In this document: positions 48,342-57,176 of the stretch, one piece after another
How positions within the stretch are numbered: position 1 is the stretch's first letter
How the letters are laid out: the number at the start of each line of letters is the position of its first letter
Source of the DNA: Caulobacter sp. Root1455
GTDB taxonomy: Bacteria > Pseudomonadota > Alphaproteobacteria > Caulobacterales > Caulobacteraceae
Direction: 5' to 3'
NCBI RefSeq assembly: GCF_001426905.1
Contig: NZ_LMFQ01000023.1
Span: 1 to 64,000 of the forward strand
Length of the DNA: 64,000 bases
The notes under the pieces: generated by a model
Seen by the model: the letters and a program-made list of their open reading frames with translations, nothing else
What the model was told of the DNA's origin: nothing
Database searches by the model: none
Made by a program: the position numbers and the translations under genes

Positions 48342-48959
48342 ATGAACGACGCGAGGATCGGGCGCCGGAGCCTGCTGGGCGTGGCCGGACTGCTGATCGC
48401 GCGCCCAGCCTGGGCCGCCCAACCCAAGCCTCTGGCCAAGCCCCGCGTGGCGATCCAGACCGATCACGGCGTGATCGTCGTCGAACTGGAGAGCGGCAAG
48501 GCGCCGGTCACCTGCGCCAATTTCCTGCGCTATGTCGACGCCCGCAAATACGACGGCGGGAGCTTCTACCGGGCCTCCAAGACCAAGGGCGTCAAGGGCG
48601 CCGGCTCGATCCAGGGCGGACCGCCCGACCGCGTGCGCCGCTTCGCGCCCATCGCCCACGAAAGCACCCGCCTGACCGGGATCAAGCACCGGGCCGGGAC
48701 GATCTCGATGGCCCGCAACGCCCCCGGCAGCGCCACCTGCGACTTCTTCATCTGCGCCAGCCCCCAGCCCTATCTGGACGCCCATCCGGGCGCGGCGGGC
48801 GACAACCAGGGCTTCGCGGCCTTCGGCGGCGTGGTCCAGGGGTTGGATGTGGTGAAGAAGATCCTGGCCCTGAAGGCCGACGGCCCCGCGCCCTATCCGG
48901 CCATGAAGGGACAGATGCTCAATCCGCCGGTGAAGATCATCGGAATGAAGCGGGCTTAG
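48342..48959 (+). CDS. Exported cyclophilin-type peptidyl-prolyl isomerase
   Basis: A 205-residue protein. The N-terminus RIGRRSLLGVAGLLIARPAW has an adjacent Arg pair before a hydrophobic stretch and an AWA|A cleavage site, suggesting Tat or Sec export. The cyclophilin domain follows: VAIQTDHGVIVVELESGKAP, NFLRYVDARKYDGGSFYR with the catalytic Arg region, AGTISMARNAPGSATCDFFI, and FGGVVQGLDVVKKIL. It likely assists periplasmic folding. A family-3 repeat follows. It is one of several short envelope-related genes here. Confidence 0.93.
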   Translation: MNDARIGRRSLLGVAGLLIARPAWAAQPKPLAKPRVAIQTDHGVIVVELESGKAPVTCANFLRYVDARKYDGGSFYRASKTKGVKGAGSIQGGPPDRVRRFAPIAHESTRLTGIKHRAGTISMARNAPGSATCDFFICASPQPYLDAHPGAAGDNQGFAAFGGVVQGLDVVKKILALKADGPAPYPAMKGQMLNPPVKIIGMKRA

Positions 48960-48995
48960 GGGGCTCGAGCTCGCTAGCAACGAACCTCCATTCAA

Positions 48996-49125
48996 CCGTC
49001 ATCCCGGGCCTTGTGCCCGGGACCCCTGGTTCAGCTGACGGTGAAGCGCCTTGGCGCGCTGGCGCGCCACACCTCCGCACCTGCGGCGGACAGAGGGGTC
49101 CCGGGCACAAGGCCCGGGATGACGG
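48996..49125. repeat. Paired inverted repeat, family 3 (copy b)
   Basis: CCGTCATCCCGGGCCTTG at the left, CAAGGCCCGGGATGACGG at the right, with the same inner GGTTCAGCTGACGG and GGCGCGCTGGCGCGCC segments as 12059-12187. It lies between the converging cyclophilin and ptsN genes. Confidence 0.92.
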
Positions 49126-49156
49126 TGGGTTGTGGGGTGTTGAAGGGGGAGAACCC

Positions 49157-49627
49157 TCAGGCCGCCGTCGGCTTGCTCTCGTGGGCCTGGGTCAGCGTCA
49201 CGTGCACGGCGTCGGCCGAGCGGGCCTTGCGCAGCTGTTCGCGCATTTCGGGCTGGCGCATCAGTCGCGAGATGCGGGCCAGGGCCCGCAGGTGGCTGGA
49301 ATCGGCGTCCTTGGGCGCGAACAACGCCACCAGCAGATCGACGGGCTTGTCGTCCACGGCCCCGAACGCCACCGGGGTCTCCAGACGCACGAACACCGCG
49401 CGGACCCGGTCCAGGCCGCGCAGGCGGGCGTGCGGGATCGCCACGCCCTGGCCCACGCCGGTCGAGCCGGCGTTCTCGCGCTCGATCAGACCCTCCAGCG
49501 CCTCGTCGGCGTCGACGCCGAACGCGCGGGCGGCGACGTCGGCGATCACGCCGAGAACCTGACGCTTGTTGGCGGCGCTGACCCGCAGGGTGACCGCGCC
49601 GGGCTCCAGTAGATCGCCGATGGTCAT
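49157..49627 (-). CDS. ptsN: PTS IIA-like nitrogen-regulatory protein PtsN
   Basis: A 156-residue EIIA-Ntr protein, phosphorylated on H66 (GVGQGVAIPHARLRGLDRV) in the nitrogen phosphotransferase chain. Typical flanks: LGVIADVAARAFGVDADEAL, DDKPVDLLVALFAPKDADSS, HLRALARISRLMR. It regulates potassium transport, carbon/nitrogen balance and stress responses in relatives. Downstream of hpf on the same strand, in the conserved lpt-rpoN-hpf-ptsN order. Confidence 0.95.
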   Translation of the reverse strand: MTIGDLLEPGAVTLRVSAANKRQVLGVIADVAARAFGVDADEALEGLIERENAGSTGVGQGVAIPHARLRGLDRVRAVFVRLETPVAFGAVDDKPVDLLVALFAPKDADSSHLRALARISRLMRQPEMREQLRKARSADAVHVTLTQAHESKPTAA

Positions 49628-49727
49628 GGTGTGGAAACTCGCTCGCAGTCGGTCGTCGCGTATCGTCGCCCCAAGAAAGCCTCGGGATTGGGACCTACCA
49701 AAACGCGCCGACCGACCCGAGGTTCGA

Positions 49728-50360
49728 TCAGCCCATGGCCGGTGCGTGCCCGTTTAGCGACTTCGTGCGTTCGGGGTCGATCCAGCCGATATTTCCGTCA
49801 GGCCGCCTGTAGACCACAGACAAACCGTCGTGGGCGGCGTTCCTAAACACGATTGCCTGGGACTCGGTCAAGTCCAGTTCCATGACCGCCATGGAAACAG
49901 TCATGATCTTCAGCGAGGACTGGGTTTCGGCGATGATCATGCCGGCGGGGGCGCCGGCGGGGTGATCGTCCTCCGCGCTCCAGTCGTCGTCGTCGATCTC
50001 GTCGCTGTCGGGGGCCCGCAGCACGTACATCGCCGCGTTTTCCGCCTGCTTGGCGGTGGCGGCGATGGAGTGGCTCTTAAGTCGTCGCTTGTAGCGCCGA
50101 ATGCGCGTCTCGATCTTGGCCAGGGCGGCGTCGAAGGCCGCGTGGGCGTCGCCGCCCGAACCATGGCTGATCAGCTGCTGGCCCGAAGCCAGCTTGACCG
50201 AACAATCGACCCGGAAGGCGAAGCCCTCCTTGCTGATCACGACCTCGGCGTCACCGCCGCGGTCGAAATACTTGCCGATGCTCAGGGCGATTTCGTCGGA
50301 GACTCGCGCTCGCAGAGCCTCACCAACGTCGACATGCTTGCCGGAGATTTGGACTTGCAT
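49728..50360 (-). CDS. hpf: Long-form ribosome hibernation-promoting factor
   Basis: A 210-residue HPF. The N-terminal domain (1-95; MQVQISGKHVDVGEALRARV, GFAFRVDCSVKL, AFDAALAKIETRIRRYKRRL) binds the decoding centre; an acidic linker (DSDEIDDDDWSAEDD) follows; the C-terminal domain (about 150-205; SVSMAVMELDLTESQAIVFR, GLSVVYRRPDGNIGWIDPE) dimerises ribosomes into 100S particles. The long form alone usually does both jobs in alphaproteobacteria. Confidence 0.95.
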   Translation of the reverse strand: MQVQISGKHVDVGEALRARVSDEIALSIGKYFDRGGDAEVVISKEGFAFRVDCSVKLASGQQLISHGSGGDAHAAFDAALAKIETRIRRYKRRLKSHSIAATAKQAENAAMYVLRAPDSDEIDDDDWSAEDDHPAGAPAGMIIAETQSSLKIMTVSMAVMELDLTESQAIVFRNAAHDGLSVVYRRPDGNIGWIDPERTKSLNGHAPAMG

Positions 50361-50411
50361 GGCCTATCAACGCGCCCGTCTCGGCCCGGTGTCAAGCGTC
50401 GCAAAAACGAC

Positions 50412-51023
50412 TTAAAACAGCCCCGGAATCATATGCAGGAGCCTCTGAACCGCCGCCGTCACGACCCCGGCGCTGACCACCAGCAGGCCGACGCTGATCG
50501 ACGCCATCAGGTAGCCCAGCAGGGCCAGAAGGCCGTCGCGCTGCAGCAGGGCCAGGGCCAGGACGGCCACCGTGGCCCCCGGCGCCAGGTTGCCCAGCGG
50601 GATCGGCAGCACCAGCACCAGGGCCAGCAGGGTGCAGACCACGCCGATCAGGCGCTCGCCGACCCGGCCGAACAGGATCTCCAGCCGGGGACGGGTGACC
50701 AGCTCCATCCGGCGGACGATCGGCGTCAGCCTACGGAACAATCCGCGCAGGTCGTCGCGCTTCAGGGGGTGCTCGACCAGCTTGCGCGGCAGCCACGGAA
50801 TGTCGGAACCCCAGGCGATCTGCGGGGCCAGCAACAAGATCGGCAGGCTGAGGATCGTGGACGAGCCCGGGGGCAGGGGCAGGCAGTTGAGCAGGCCGAA
50901 CACCAGCAGCATGGCCCCGAAGGCGCGGCTGTCGAACTGCTCCAGCATCTGGCCGACGGTCAGGACGGGACGCGTGTCCTCGCCGAACCCCTCGATGACG
51001 TCGGACAAGCTCTCGGTGGTCAT
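50412..51023 (-). CDS. exoD: ExoD-family membrane protein
   Basis: A 203-residue inner-membrane protein with about four helices and ExoD features: SDVIEGFGEDTRPVLTVGQM, AMLLVFGLLNCLPLPPGSST, LSLPILLLAPQIAWGSDIPW, LVLPIPLGNLAPGATVAVLA. ExoD was linked to exopolysaccharide synthesis in Sinorhizobium; the biochemical function is unknown. Its insertion between rpoN and hpf is a variation on the usual gene order. Confidence 0.88.
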   Translation of the reverse strand: MTTESLSDVIEGFGEDTRPVLTVGQMLEQFDSRAFGAMLLVFGLLNCLPLPPGSSTILSLPILLLAPQIAWGSDIPWLPRKLVEHPLKRDDLRGLFRRLTPIVRRMELVTRPRLEILFGRVGERLIGVVCTLLALVLVLPIPLGNLAPGATVAVLALALLQRDGLLALLGYLMASISVGLLVVSAGVVTAAVQRLLHMIPGLF

Positions 51024-51080
51024 GCTTCGCCTTTAGTCGTCTTCACGAAACGCGGAGCACGACTGTTCGGCACCATGGGG

Positions 51081-52598
51081 TCAGGCGGTTTCCTTGATCA
51101 AGCGCCGCCGTTCAACTGACGAGGGAATTCGCAGGGCCTCGCGGTACTTGGCCACCGTGCGGCGGGCGATGTCCACGCCGCTGTCCTTGAGGATCTCGAC
51201 GATGCGGTCGTCGGAATGGACGTCGGCCTCGGTGCGTTCGGCCTCGACCAGGCCCTTGATCTTGTGGCGCACGCTGGCGGCCGAGTGGGCCTCGCCGCCT
51301 TCGGTGGCCTGGATCGCCGAGGTGAAGAAGTATTTCAGCTCGAACACCCCGCGCGGGGTGGCGATGTACTTGTTGGAGGTCACCCGGCTGACCGTCGACT
51401 CGTGCATGCCGATGGCGTCGGCGACGGTCTTCAGGTTCAGCGGCCGCAGGTGCTCGACGCCGTAGGCCAGGAAGCCGTCCTGCTGGCGGACGATCTCGCT
51501 GGAGACCTTCAGGATGGTCTTGGCCCGCTGGTCGAGGCTTTTGACCAGCCAGTTGGCGGTGGCGAAGCTGTCGGAGACGAAGGTCTTTTCCTGGTCGGTC
51601 CGCGCGCCCTTGCTGACGCGGGCGTGGTAGCGCTGGTCGACCAGCACCCTGGGCAGGGTGTCGGTGTTCAGCTCCACGTGCCACAGGCCGCCCGGCGTCT
51701 CGCGCACATGGACGTCGGGCACCAGGGTCTGGGGCGGATCGCTGTGGAAGGCCGCGCCGGGGCGGGGGGTCAGGGCGCGGATCTCGGCGACCATCTCGCG
51801 CAGGTCCTCGTCGTCGACGCCGCAGAGCTTGCGCAAGGCCGCCATGTCGCGCTTGGCCAGCAGGTCCAGATTGTCCAGCAGGGCGGCCATGCAGGGGTCG
51901 TAGCGGTTGACGTCCTTCAGCTGCAGGGCCAGGCACTCGCGCACGTCGCGGGCCATGACGCCGGCCGGCTCGAAGCCTTGCAGCACGGTCAGGACGCCTT
52001 CCACGAAGTCCAGGGCGCAGCCCAGGCGCTCGGCGACTTCGGCGATGTCGGCGCGCAGGTAGCCGGTCTCGTCGACGGCGTCGATCAGCACCCCGGCCAC
52101 GACGTTCTGGGCGGGCGACAGGCCGGCCACGGCCAGCTGCTCGGTCAGGTGCTCGACCAGGGTCGGCGGGCGCGACAGGGCGCCTTCGTAATTGTCGTCG
52201 CTCTCGAAATTGCCGCCGCCGCCGGTGCGCGACCAGTCGATCTGGCCGCCGGCCTGTTCAGCCCCGGCTTCGGCGCCGTCGCCGGTGGCGCGTTCACCTG
52301 GGGAAACGTCGTCGGGCGTGGCGTCCATCTGGCCGCTGGCGGCGCTGTCGGAGACCGCGTCCAGGCTCAGGTTCTCGGTCGGGCGTTCGATGTCGCCCTC
52401 GCCTTCATTGGGGGGCGCGCGCTCGGCCTCGACCGGGCCGTCTTCGCGCTGGAGCAGGGGATTGCGCTCGAGTTCGGCCTCGACGAAGGCGTCGAGTTCA
52501 AGGTTCGACAGTTGCAGGAGCTTGATCGCCTGCTGAAGCTGCGGCGTGATGACAAGGCCCTGGCCTTGACGAAGCTCCAATCGATGGCCGAGAGCCAA
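51081..52598 (-). CDS. rpoN: RNA polymerase sigma-54 factor
   Basis: A 505-residue sigma-54. Region I (LELRQGQGLVITPQLQQAIK, LLQLSNLELDAFVEAELERN) contacts activators; an acidic region II follows (about 60-140); region III has the core-binding part and the helix-turn-helix (IGMHESTVSRVTSNKYI); the RpoN box ARRTVAKYRE is at 478-487. In Caulobacter sigma-54 drives flagellar and stalk genes. Region II is somewhat long. The gene follows lptB, separated by a 280-bp gap. Confidence 0.97.
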   Translation of the reverse strand: MALGHRLELRQGQGLVITPQLQQAIKLLQLSNLELDAFVEAELERNPLLQREDGPVEAERAPPNEGEGDIERPTENLSLDAVSDSAASGQMDATPDDVSPGERATGDGAEAGAEQAGGQIDWSRTGGGGNFESDDNYEGALSRPPTLVEHLTEQLAVAGLSPAQNVVAGVLIDAVDETGYLRADIAEVAERLGCALDFVEGVLTVLQGFEPAGVMARDVRECLALQLKDVNRYDPCMAALLDNLDLLAKRDMAALRKLCGVDDEDLREMVAEIRALTPRPGAAFHSDPPQTLVPDVHVRETPGGLWHVELNTDTLPRVLVDQRYHARVSKGARTDQEKTFVSDSFATANWLVKSLDQRAKTILKVSSEIVRQQDGFLAYGVEHLRPLNLKTVADAIGMHESTVSRVTSNKYIATPRGVFELKYFFTSAIQATEGGEAHSAASVRHKIKGLVEAERTEADVHSDDRIVEILKDSGVDIARRTVAKYREALRIPSSVERRRLIKETA

Positions 52599-52878
52599 TG
52601 CGCCCTCCTGGGCAAATCAACGAACCTGTTGATCGCCATTGAAAGGCCAGTTGGTTAACGGGGCGCCAACGCCAGCAAAAAGCGGGCCACTGCGACCATC
52701 CGCCCGTGAAACCCGGCGTTTTTCTCGATCCTGAACATCAAGCCGTTGATATTGCGAGGTTTCTGCTGTGTCGAAACCTAGACGCACGGATCCGCGCGCT
52801 CCGGATGTCGGAACGCGCGGCCCGTTAAATTTGCCCAGGACGGAGGGCCTCGACCCGAAAGGTCGAGGCGAAGGGCGC
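52599..52878. other. Gap between lptB and rpoN with two hairpins
   Basis: No gene fits. A hairpin GCCTCGACC-CGAAA-GGTCGAGGC (52847-52869) lies just past the lptB stop and could terminate or attenuate transcription, though without a T-run. A second inverted repeat, AGGTTTC/GAAACCT (52758-52780), lies further on. The rpoN promoter should lie within this gap; no clear -35/-10 pair stands out. Confidence 0.5.
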
Positions 52879-53649
52879 CTAGACCCGCTCGTCGAAGCTG
52901 TCGCCGAGATAGACGCGGCGGACCTCGGGGTTGTCGACGATCTCCTGCGGGGCGCCCTCGAACAGCACCTCGCCGGCGTGGATGATCGAGGCGCGATCGA
53001 CCATTTGCAGCGTCTCGCGGACGTTGTGGTCGGTGATCAGGATGCCGATGCCGCGGTTCTTCAGATAGCTGACCACCTCGCGGATGTCGGAGATCGCCAG
53101 GGGGTCGATGCCCGCGAACGGTTCGTCCAGCAGCATGAACGAGGGTTCGCTGGCCAGGGCCCGGGCGATTTCGACGCGTCGACGCTCGCCGCCCGACAGG
53201 GCGACGGCCGGCGACTTGCGGATGTGGGTGATCCGCAGCTCTTCCAGGATCTCGGTCACGTGCTCGCGCGCCTTGCGCTGGTCCTTCTGGCGCATCTCGA
53301 CCACGGCCATGACGTTCTGCTCGACCGTCATGCCCCGGAAGATCGAGGCTTCCTGCGGCAGATAGCCCACGCCCATGCGGGCGCGCTGGAACATCGGCTG
53401 GCTGGTGATGTCCTCGCCGTCCAGATAGATCGAGCCGTAGTCGGCGGCGACCAGGCCGGTGATCATGTAGAAGCAGGTGGTCTTGCCGGCGCCGTTGGGG
53501 CCCAGCAGGCCCGCGACCTCGCCGCGCTTGAGGCGCAGGGAGACGCTCTTGACGACGGGGCGGTCGCCGAACGACTTGCCGATGGCGTCGACGACGAGGC
53601 CGTCTGAGGCCAGGTCGCTAACACCCGGGTATTGCATCGAAAACGCCAT
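52879..53649 (-). CDS. lptB: LPS export ABC transporter ATP-binding protein
   Basis: A 256-residue ATPase that, with LptFG, extracts LPS from the inner membrane. Walker A GPNGAGKTTCFYMI, Q-loop GYLPQEASIFRGMTVEQN, signature ALSGGERRRVEIARAL, Walker B FMLLDEPFAGIDPLAISD, H-loop GILITDHNVRETL. The N-terminus carries a short extension (MAFSMQYPGVSDLASD). Six bp after lptA. Confidence 0.97.
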   Translation of the reverse strand: MAFSMQYPGVSDLASDGLVVDAIGKSFGDRPVVKSVSLRLKRGEVAGLLGPNGAGKTTCFYMITGLVAADYGSIYLDGEDITSQPMFQRARMGVGYLPQEASIFRGMTVEQNVMAVVEMRQKDQRKAREHVTEILEELRITHIRKSPAVALSGGERRRVEIARALASEPSFMLLDEPFAGIDPLAISDIREVVSYLKNRGIGILITDHNVRETLQMVDRASIIHAGEVLFEGAPQEIVDNPEVRRVYLGDSFDERV

Positions 53650-53655
53650 GGGTTC

Positions 53656-54270
53656 CTACGGCTTGCCGGCGGGCTTTTTGTCTTTGTTCTGGTCGGGATA
53701 GAGCACCGCCCGCACACGCGTCTTGCCGCGACCCGTGGCGTTGGATTCCATCTTCACGTCGTTGGTCTTGGTCTTGATCGTCATGCGGTCGCCGCGCGCG
53801 ACGTCCTGACCCTGGACGGCCACGACGTCGCCGGTCACCACGACGGTGTCGGTGGCGTAGTCGTAGACGGCGTGATCGCCGCGCACCGTCTGTTCCGGCG
53901 TCACGTAGAAGACGTTGCCGTCGGCCTCGACGCGATCGACGTCGCCGCAGTCGGCGTTGCCGCCTGGCGTCGCGGACGCCTTACCCGGCACCTTGCGGCG
54001 GTTGTAGACGGTCATGGTCGCGGCTCGCATGCGGGCCTTGTCCTGCAGAACCTCGACCGCGCCGCGGAAGATGGTCTTGCACTGGCTGTTGATGACCTCC
54101 TGCTCGTCGGCGGAGATGTCCACCGGCGCGCTGGAGTTGTTGCCGCCGCCGCCGGGCGTCTGCGCCATGGCGGCGCCGCCCCAGGAACCCACGACGAGGG
54201 CCGGGCCGCTCAACAGGCTGAAGGCGATCGCCGTCGGCGCCATCCATCGATTCATCAACCAGGTCCTCAT
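53656..54270 (-). CDS. lptA: LPS transport periplasmic protein LptA
   Basis: A 204-residue periplasmic beta-jellyroll that bridges LptC to LptD for LPS transport. The signal peptide (1-36) ends AAMAQTP; a Gly/Asn/Ser-rich linker follows; then the OstA fold: PVDISADEQEVINSQCKTIF, VEVLQDKARMRAATMTVYN, NVFYVTPEQTVRGDHAVYDY, DTVVVTGDVVAVQGQDVARG. Between lptC and lptB. Confidence 0.95.
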   Translation of the reverse strand: MRTWLMNRWMAPTAIAFSLLSGPALVVGSWGGAAMAQTPGGGGNNSSAPVDISADEQEVINSQCKTIFRGAVEVLQDKARMRAATMTVYNRRKVPGKASATPGGNADCGDVDRVEADGNVFYVTPEQTVRGDHAVYDYATDTVVVTGDVVAVQGQDVARGDRMTIKTKTNDVKMESNATGRGKTRVRAVLYPDQNKDKKPAGKP

Positions 54271-54272
54271 GT

Positions 54273-54941
54273 CTATTCCGGAGCCGTCCCGGGGTCTTGG
54301 CCTTGTTCCGGGACGGTTTCGCCCGTCTTCCGGTCGATCCGTGTCTTGACGCCGCCCCGGAAGATGATGCGGTCGCCCTTGTCATATACGGAGTAAGCGT
54401 TGGATTGCACCTGTCCAGTTGGACCTTCGCCTTGAAGCGAGGTTTCGCCGGTGGTGTTGCCGTTGCGGGTGTCGACCAGCGCCTCGTCCGAAGCAAAGCG
54501 GTAGCCGGCGCCGTCGTCCATGCGGACATTGCCGTACAGCTGGAGCTTCAGGGTGTCTTCGCGATAGACGCCGCGATCGGCGGTCGAGCGGGTGGGGGCG
54601 GGGCTGCCCACGCCCAGGGTCAGGGTCGGGGCGTCCAGGAACACCCGCTTGAGGTCGTTTTCGTCGCGCACCGCCGAGCGGGCGGTGATGATGAACGGCC
54701 GCCCGTCGCTGGACTGGCCGTAGAAGCGCGGCGAGACCATGCGGATCTGGGCCTTGCTCTCGGCCGGCCGACGGTCGCCGGCGGTGAAGGATCGCCAGGC
54801 CACCTGGCCGCCGACCGTCGCCAGCAGGGCGGCCATCGCGGCCGGCAGCACCACGCGCGCCAGCTTGACGCGGCGCGAACGGCGGCGCCAACGGCGCAGG
54901 TCCCGTCTGTATCCCGCCTGGTCGGCCTCGAGGGTGGTCAT
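54273..54941 (-). CDS. lptC: LPS export protein LptC
   Basis: A 222-residue inner-membrane protein: a cytosolic Arg-rich start (RRDLRRWRRRSRRVKLARVV), one membrane helix (about 29-50), and a periplasmic beta-jellyroll (IRMVSPRFYGQSSDGRPFII, TARSAVRDENDLKRVFLDAP, GVYREDTLKLQLYGNVRMDD, GYRFASDEALVDTRNGNTTG). It receives LPS from LptBFG and passes it to LptA. Two bp before lptA, 10 bp after rnd. Confidence 0.92.
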   Translation of the reverse strand: MTTLEADQAGYRRDLRRWRRRSRRVKLARVVLPAAMAALLATVGGQVAWRSFTAGDRRPAESKAQIRMVSPRFYGQSSDGRPFIITARSAVRDENDLKRVFLDAPTLTLGVGSPAPTRSTADRGVYREDTLKLQLYGNVRMDDGAGYRFASDEALVDTRNGNTTGETSLQGEGPTGQVQSNAYSVYDKGDRIIFRGGVKTRIDRKTGETVPEQGQDPGTAPE

Positions 54942-54951
54942 GCCTCCGGCC

Positions 54952-55569
54952 TCAGCTGTGCGCGAAGATGTCGACGTCTTCCCAGCCGGCCAGGTCGAGG
55001 GCCGCCCGATGGGGAAGATAGTCGAAGGCGGCCTTGGCCAGCGCCATGCGGCCCTCGCGGACCAGCATGGCGTCCAGGCGCTCGCGCAGGGCGTGGAGAT
55101 GCAGCACGTCGGACGCGGCGTAGGCGACCTGCTCGGGCGACAGCGCCGCCGCGCCCCAGTCCGAGCTCTGCTGGACCTTGGACAGCTCGATCCCGACCAG
55201 TTCGCGCGTCACGTCCTTGAGGCCGTGGCGGTCCGTATAGGTGCGGGCCAGCTTGCTGGCGATCTTGGTGCAGTACACGGGAGCCGTCATGACCCCTAAG
55301 TGCAACAGGAACATGGCGATATCGAAGCGGCCGAAGTGGAAAAGCTTCACCACCGCCGGATCGGTCAGCAGGCGCTTGAGGTTGGGAGCGTCGTAGGTCG
55401 AGCGGTCCAGGCGCACCACGTGGGCGTCGCCGTCGCCCGACGACAGCTGGACGACGCAGAGCGGATCGCGGCCCAGCCGAAGGCCCATGGTCTCGGAATC
55501 GATGGCGACCGCGGTCGCGCCGGCGAAAGCGCCGTCCGGAAGGTCGCCTTCATGCAGAAAGTTGGCCAA
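54952..55569 (-). CDS. rnd: Ribonuclease D-like 3'-5' exonuclease
   Basis: A 205-residue DEDDy exonuclease: ExoI FAGATAVAIDSETMGL (Asp, Glu), ExoII LFHFGRFDIAMFLLHL (Asp), ExoIII EQVAYAASDVLHLHAL (Tyr-x3-Asp). It lacks the HRDC domains of full-length RNase D, as is usual for alphaproteobacterial short forms. I chose the TTG at 55567-55569 (MANFLHEGDLPDG) because a GGAG lies upstream and family members start there; an open frame to 55728 would add a Pro/Arg-rich stretch through the tRNA-proximal region. First gene of the rnd-lptCAB cluster. Confidence 0.9.
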   Translation of the reverse strand: MANFLHEGDLPDGAFAGATAVAIDSETMGLRLGRDPLCVVQLSSGDGDAHVVRLDRSTYDAPNLKRLLTDPAVVKLFHFGRFDIAMFLLHLGVMTAPVYCTKIASKLARTYTDRHGLKDVTRELVGIELSKVQQSSDWGAAALSPEQVAYAASDVLHLHALRERLDAMLVREGRMALAKAAFDYLPHRAALDLAGWEDVDIFAHS

Positions 55570-55800
55570 GTCTCTTCGTCTCCGCGCCTCGGTCTCGTCG
55601 CGCGGACGCTGCGAATTCCCGATACGCCTGAATAGTGGGGCGCCGACCCTGTCGGCCGGATGAACAGGATATCTAACGCCTGGCCAGCGCGACCGCCAGC
55701 CCATCCCGCGCACAAGACCGTGGCGCACGACAGGGTTGCGCGCGGCTGGATCGCGCCCCCGAGGGGACGAAACACCATCTAGGGATGTTGGATTTCATTC

Positions 55801-55838
55801 GGCACCACCCCGACCTTCTTTCGAAGGTTGGTAGGGGG

Positions 55839-55845
<7 letters not shown>
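55801..55845. repeat. Inverted repeat overlapping the 3' end of tRNA-Leu
   Basis: GGCACCACCCC (55801-55811) and GGGGTGGTGCC (55835-55845) form a perfect 11-bp inverted repeat. The right arm includes the tRNA's 3' GGCACCA end on the minus strand. A small hairpin, ACCTTC-TTTC-GAAGGT (55813-55828), lies within. Confidence 0.8.
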
Positions 55846-55925
<80 letters not shown>

Positions 55926-56069
55926 CTGCGGGGCGATCCGTGGAGCGCCGCGAGGCCGGGACGTTTATGCAAAGGTTTTGACCGCGTCAATCGCTTAGTT
56001 GCGCATTTCGTTGCGATTGGTCGCGGGGTCGTCTATCCCCCGCCTCACGAGTTTAGGACGAGGTTGATT

Positions 56070-57026
56070 ATGCAAGGTCTGGTCACGGTGTTCGGCGGCT
56101 CCGGCTTCGTCGGCGGCCAGGTCGTACGCGCGCTCGCCAAGGCGGGTCATCGCGTGCGGGTGGCGGTGCGCAATCCGAACCTGGCCTATCGCATGCGCAT
56201 GCTGGGCGATGTCGGCCAGATCGAAGTCGTGCAGGCCAATGTCCGCAACGCCCCGTCGGTGGCCCGCGCCGTGGACGGCGCCGAGGCGGTGGTCAATCTG
56301 GTCGGCGTCCTGTGGGAAAGCGGCCGGCAGAAGTTCCAGACCCTGCACGTCATGGGCGCCAAGACGGTCGCCGAGCAGGCCAAGGCCGCCGGCGTCAAGC
56401 GCCTGGTGCAGATCTCGGCCATCGGCGCCGACGCCAATTCGCCCTCGAAGTACCAGCGCACCAAGGCCGAGGGCGAAGCGGCCGTCCGCGCGGCCTTCCC
56501 CGGCGCGGTGGTGATCCGTCCGTCGATCGTGTTCGGCGCCGAGGACAAGTTCTTCAACAAGTTCGGCCAGATGGCCGCCCTGTTCCCCGCCCTGCCGCTG
56601 ATCGGCGGCGGCGAGACGAAATTCCAGCCGGTCTATGTCGGCGACGTGGCCCAGGTGGTGGCGAAAGCCGTCGCCCATCCGGCCGCCGAGGGCCTGACCT
56701 ACGAGCTGGGCGGCCCGGCCGTCTACAGCTTCAAGGAGATCCTGGAGTTCATCCTGCGCGAGACCGGCCGCAACCGCGTCCTGGCTCCGATCCCGTTCTT
56801 CGCGGCCGGCCTGATCGGCAAGATCGGCGACCTGTCGCCGATCGCGCCGCCGCTGACCTCGGACCAGGTCGAGTCGCTGAAGACCGACAATGTCGCCGAT
56901 CACGGCCTGCCGGGCCTGGCCGAGGCCGGCGTCGTGCCGACCACCGTCGAGTCGGTGGTCCCGTCCTACCTCTACCGCTACCGCAAGGGCGGCCAGTACG
57001 CCGAGGTCCCGGCGGGGGCGTTCTAG
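56070..57026 (+). CDS. NDUFA9-like atypical SDR (complex I-associated)
   Basis: A 318-residue protein of the NDUFA9/atypical extended SDR family, with NAD(P) motif VTVFGGSGFVGGQVVRALAK, GAEAVVNLVGVLWESGRQKF, LVQISAIGADANSPSKYQRT and ILRETGRNRVLAPIPFFAAG. The active-site Tyr-x3-Lys is altered, as in this family, so it likely stabilises complex I or binds quinone/nucleotide rather than reducing a substrate. ATG 56070 follows GAGG; a TTG at 56064 is less likely. Monocistronic. Confidence 0.92.
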   Translation: MQGLVTVFGGSGFVGGQVVRALAKAGHRVRVAVRNPNLAYRMRMLGDVGQIEVVQANVRNAPSVARAVDGAEAVVNLVGVLWESGRQKFQTLHVMGAKTVAEQAKAAGVKRLVQISAIGADANSPSKYQRTKAEGEAAVRAAFPGAVVIRPSIVFGAEDKFFNKFGQMAALFPALPLIGGGETKFQPVYVGDVAQVVAKAVAHPAAEGLTYELGGPAVYSFKEILEFILRETGRNRVLAPIPFFAAGLIGKIGDLSPIAPPLTSDQVESLKTDNVADHGLPGLAEAGVVPTTVESVVPSYLYRYRKGGQYAEVPAGAF

Positions 57027-57036
57027 GAATTCAAGG

Positions 57037-57168
57037 TCCTCCCCCCGTGGGGGAGGTGTCGGCGCAGCTGACGGAGGGGGGAGTGATCGGACCTCGACCG
57101 CTGTCCGGATCGACGATCCCGAGACTCCCCCACCGGCCTTCGGCCGCCTCCCCCGCAGGGGGAGGGCC
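57037..57168. repeat. Paired inverted repeat, family 2 (copy e)
   Basis: TCCTCCCCCCGTGGGGGAGG at the left and CCTCCCCCGCAGGGGGAGGG at the right. It lies between the converging NDUFA9-like and uppP genes. The interior is nearly the same as copy b (17436-17565). Confidence 0.9.
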
Positions 57169-57176
57169 CGCGCCCG

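Noticed and set aside
52847-52869. Intrinsic terminator after lptB
   Set aside because: The hairpin is good, but no T-run follows on the minus strand, so it was left as an unspecified hairpin in the gap entry.
55570-55728. Extended rnd start
   Set aside because: The extra 53 residues are Arg/Pro-rich and unlike the short alphaproteobacterial RNase D proteins; a TTG with a GGAG site fits better.
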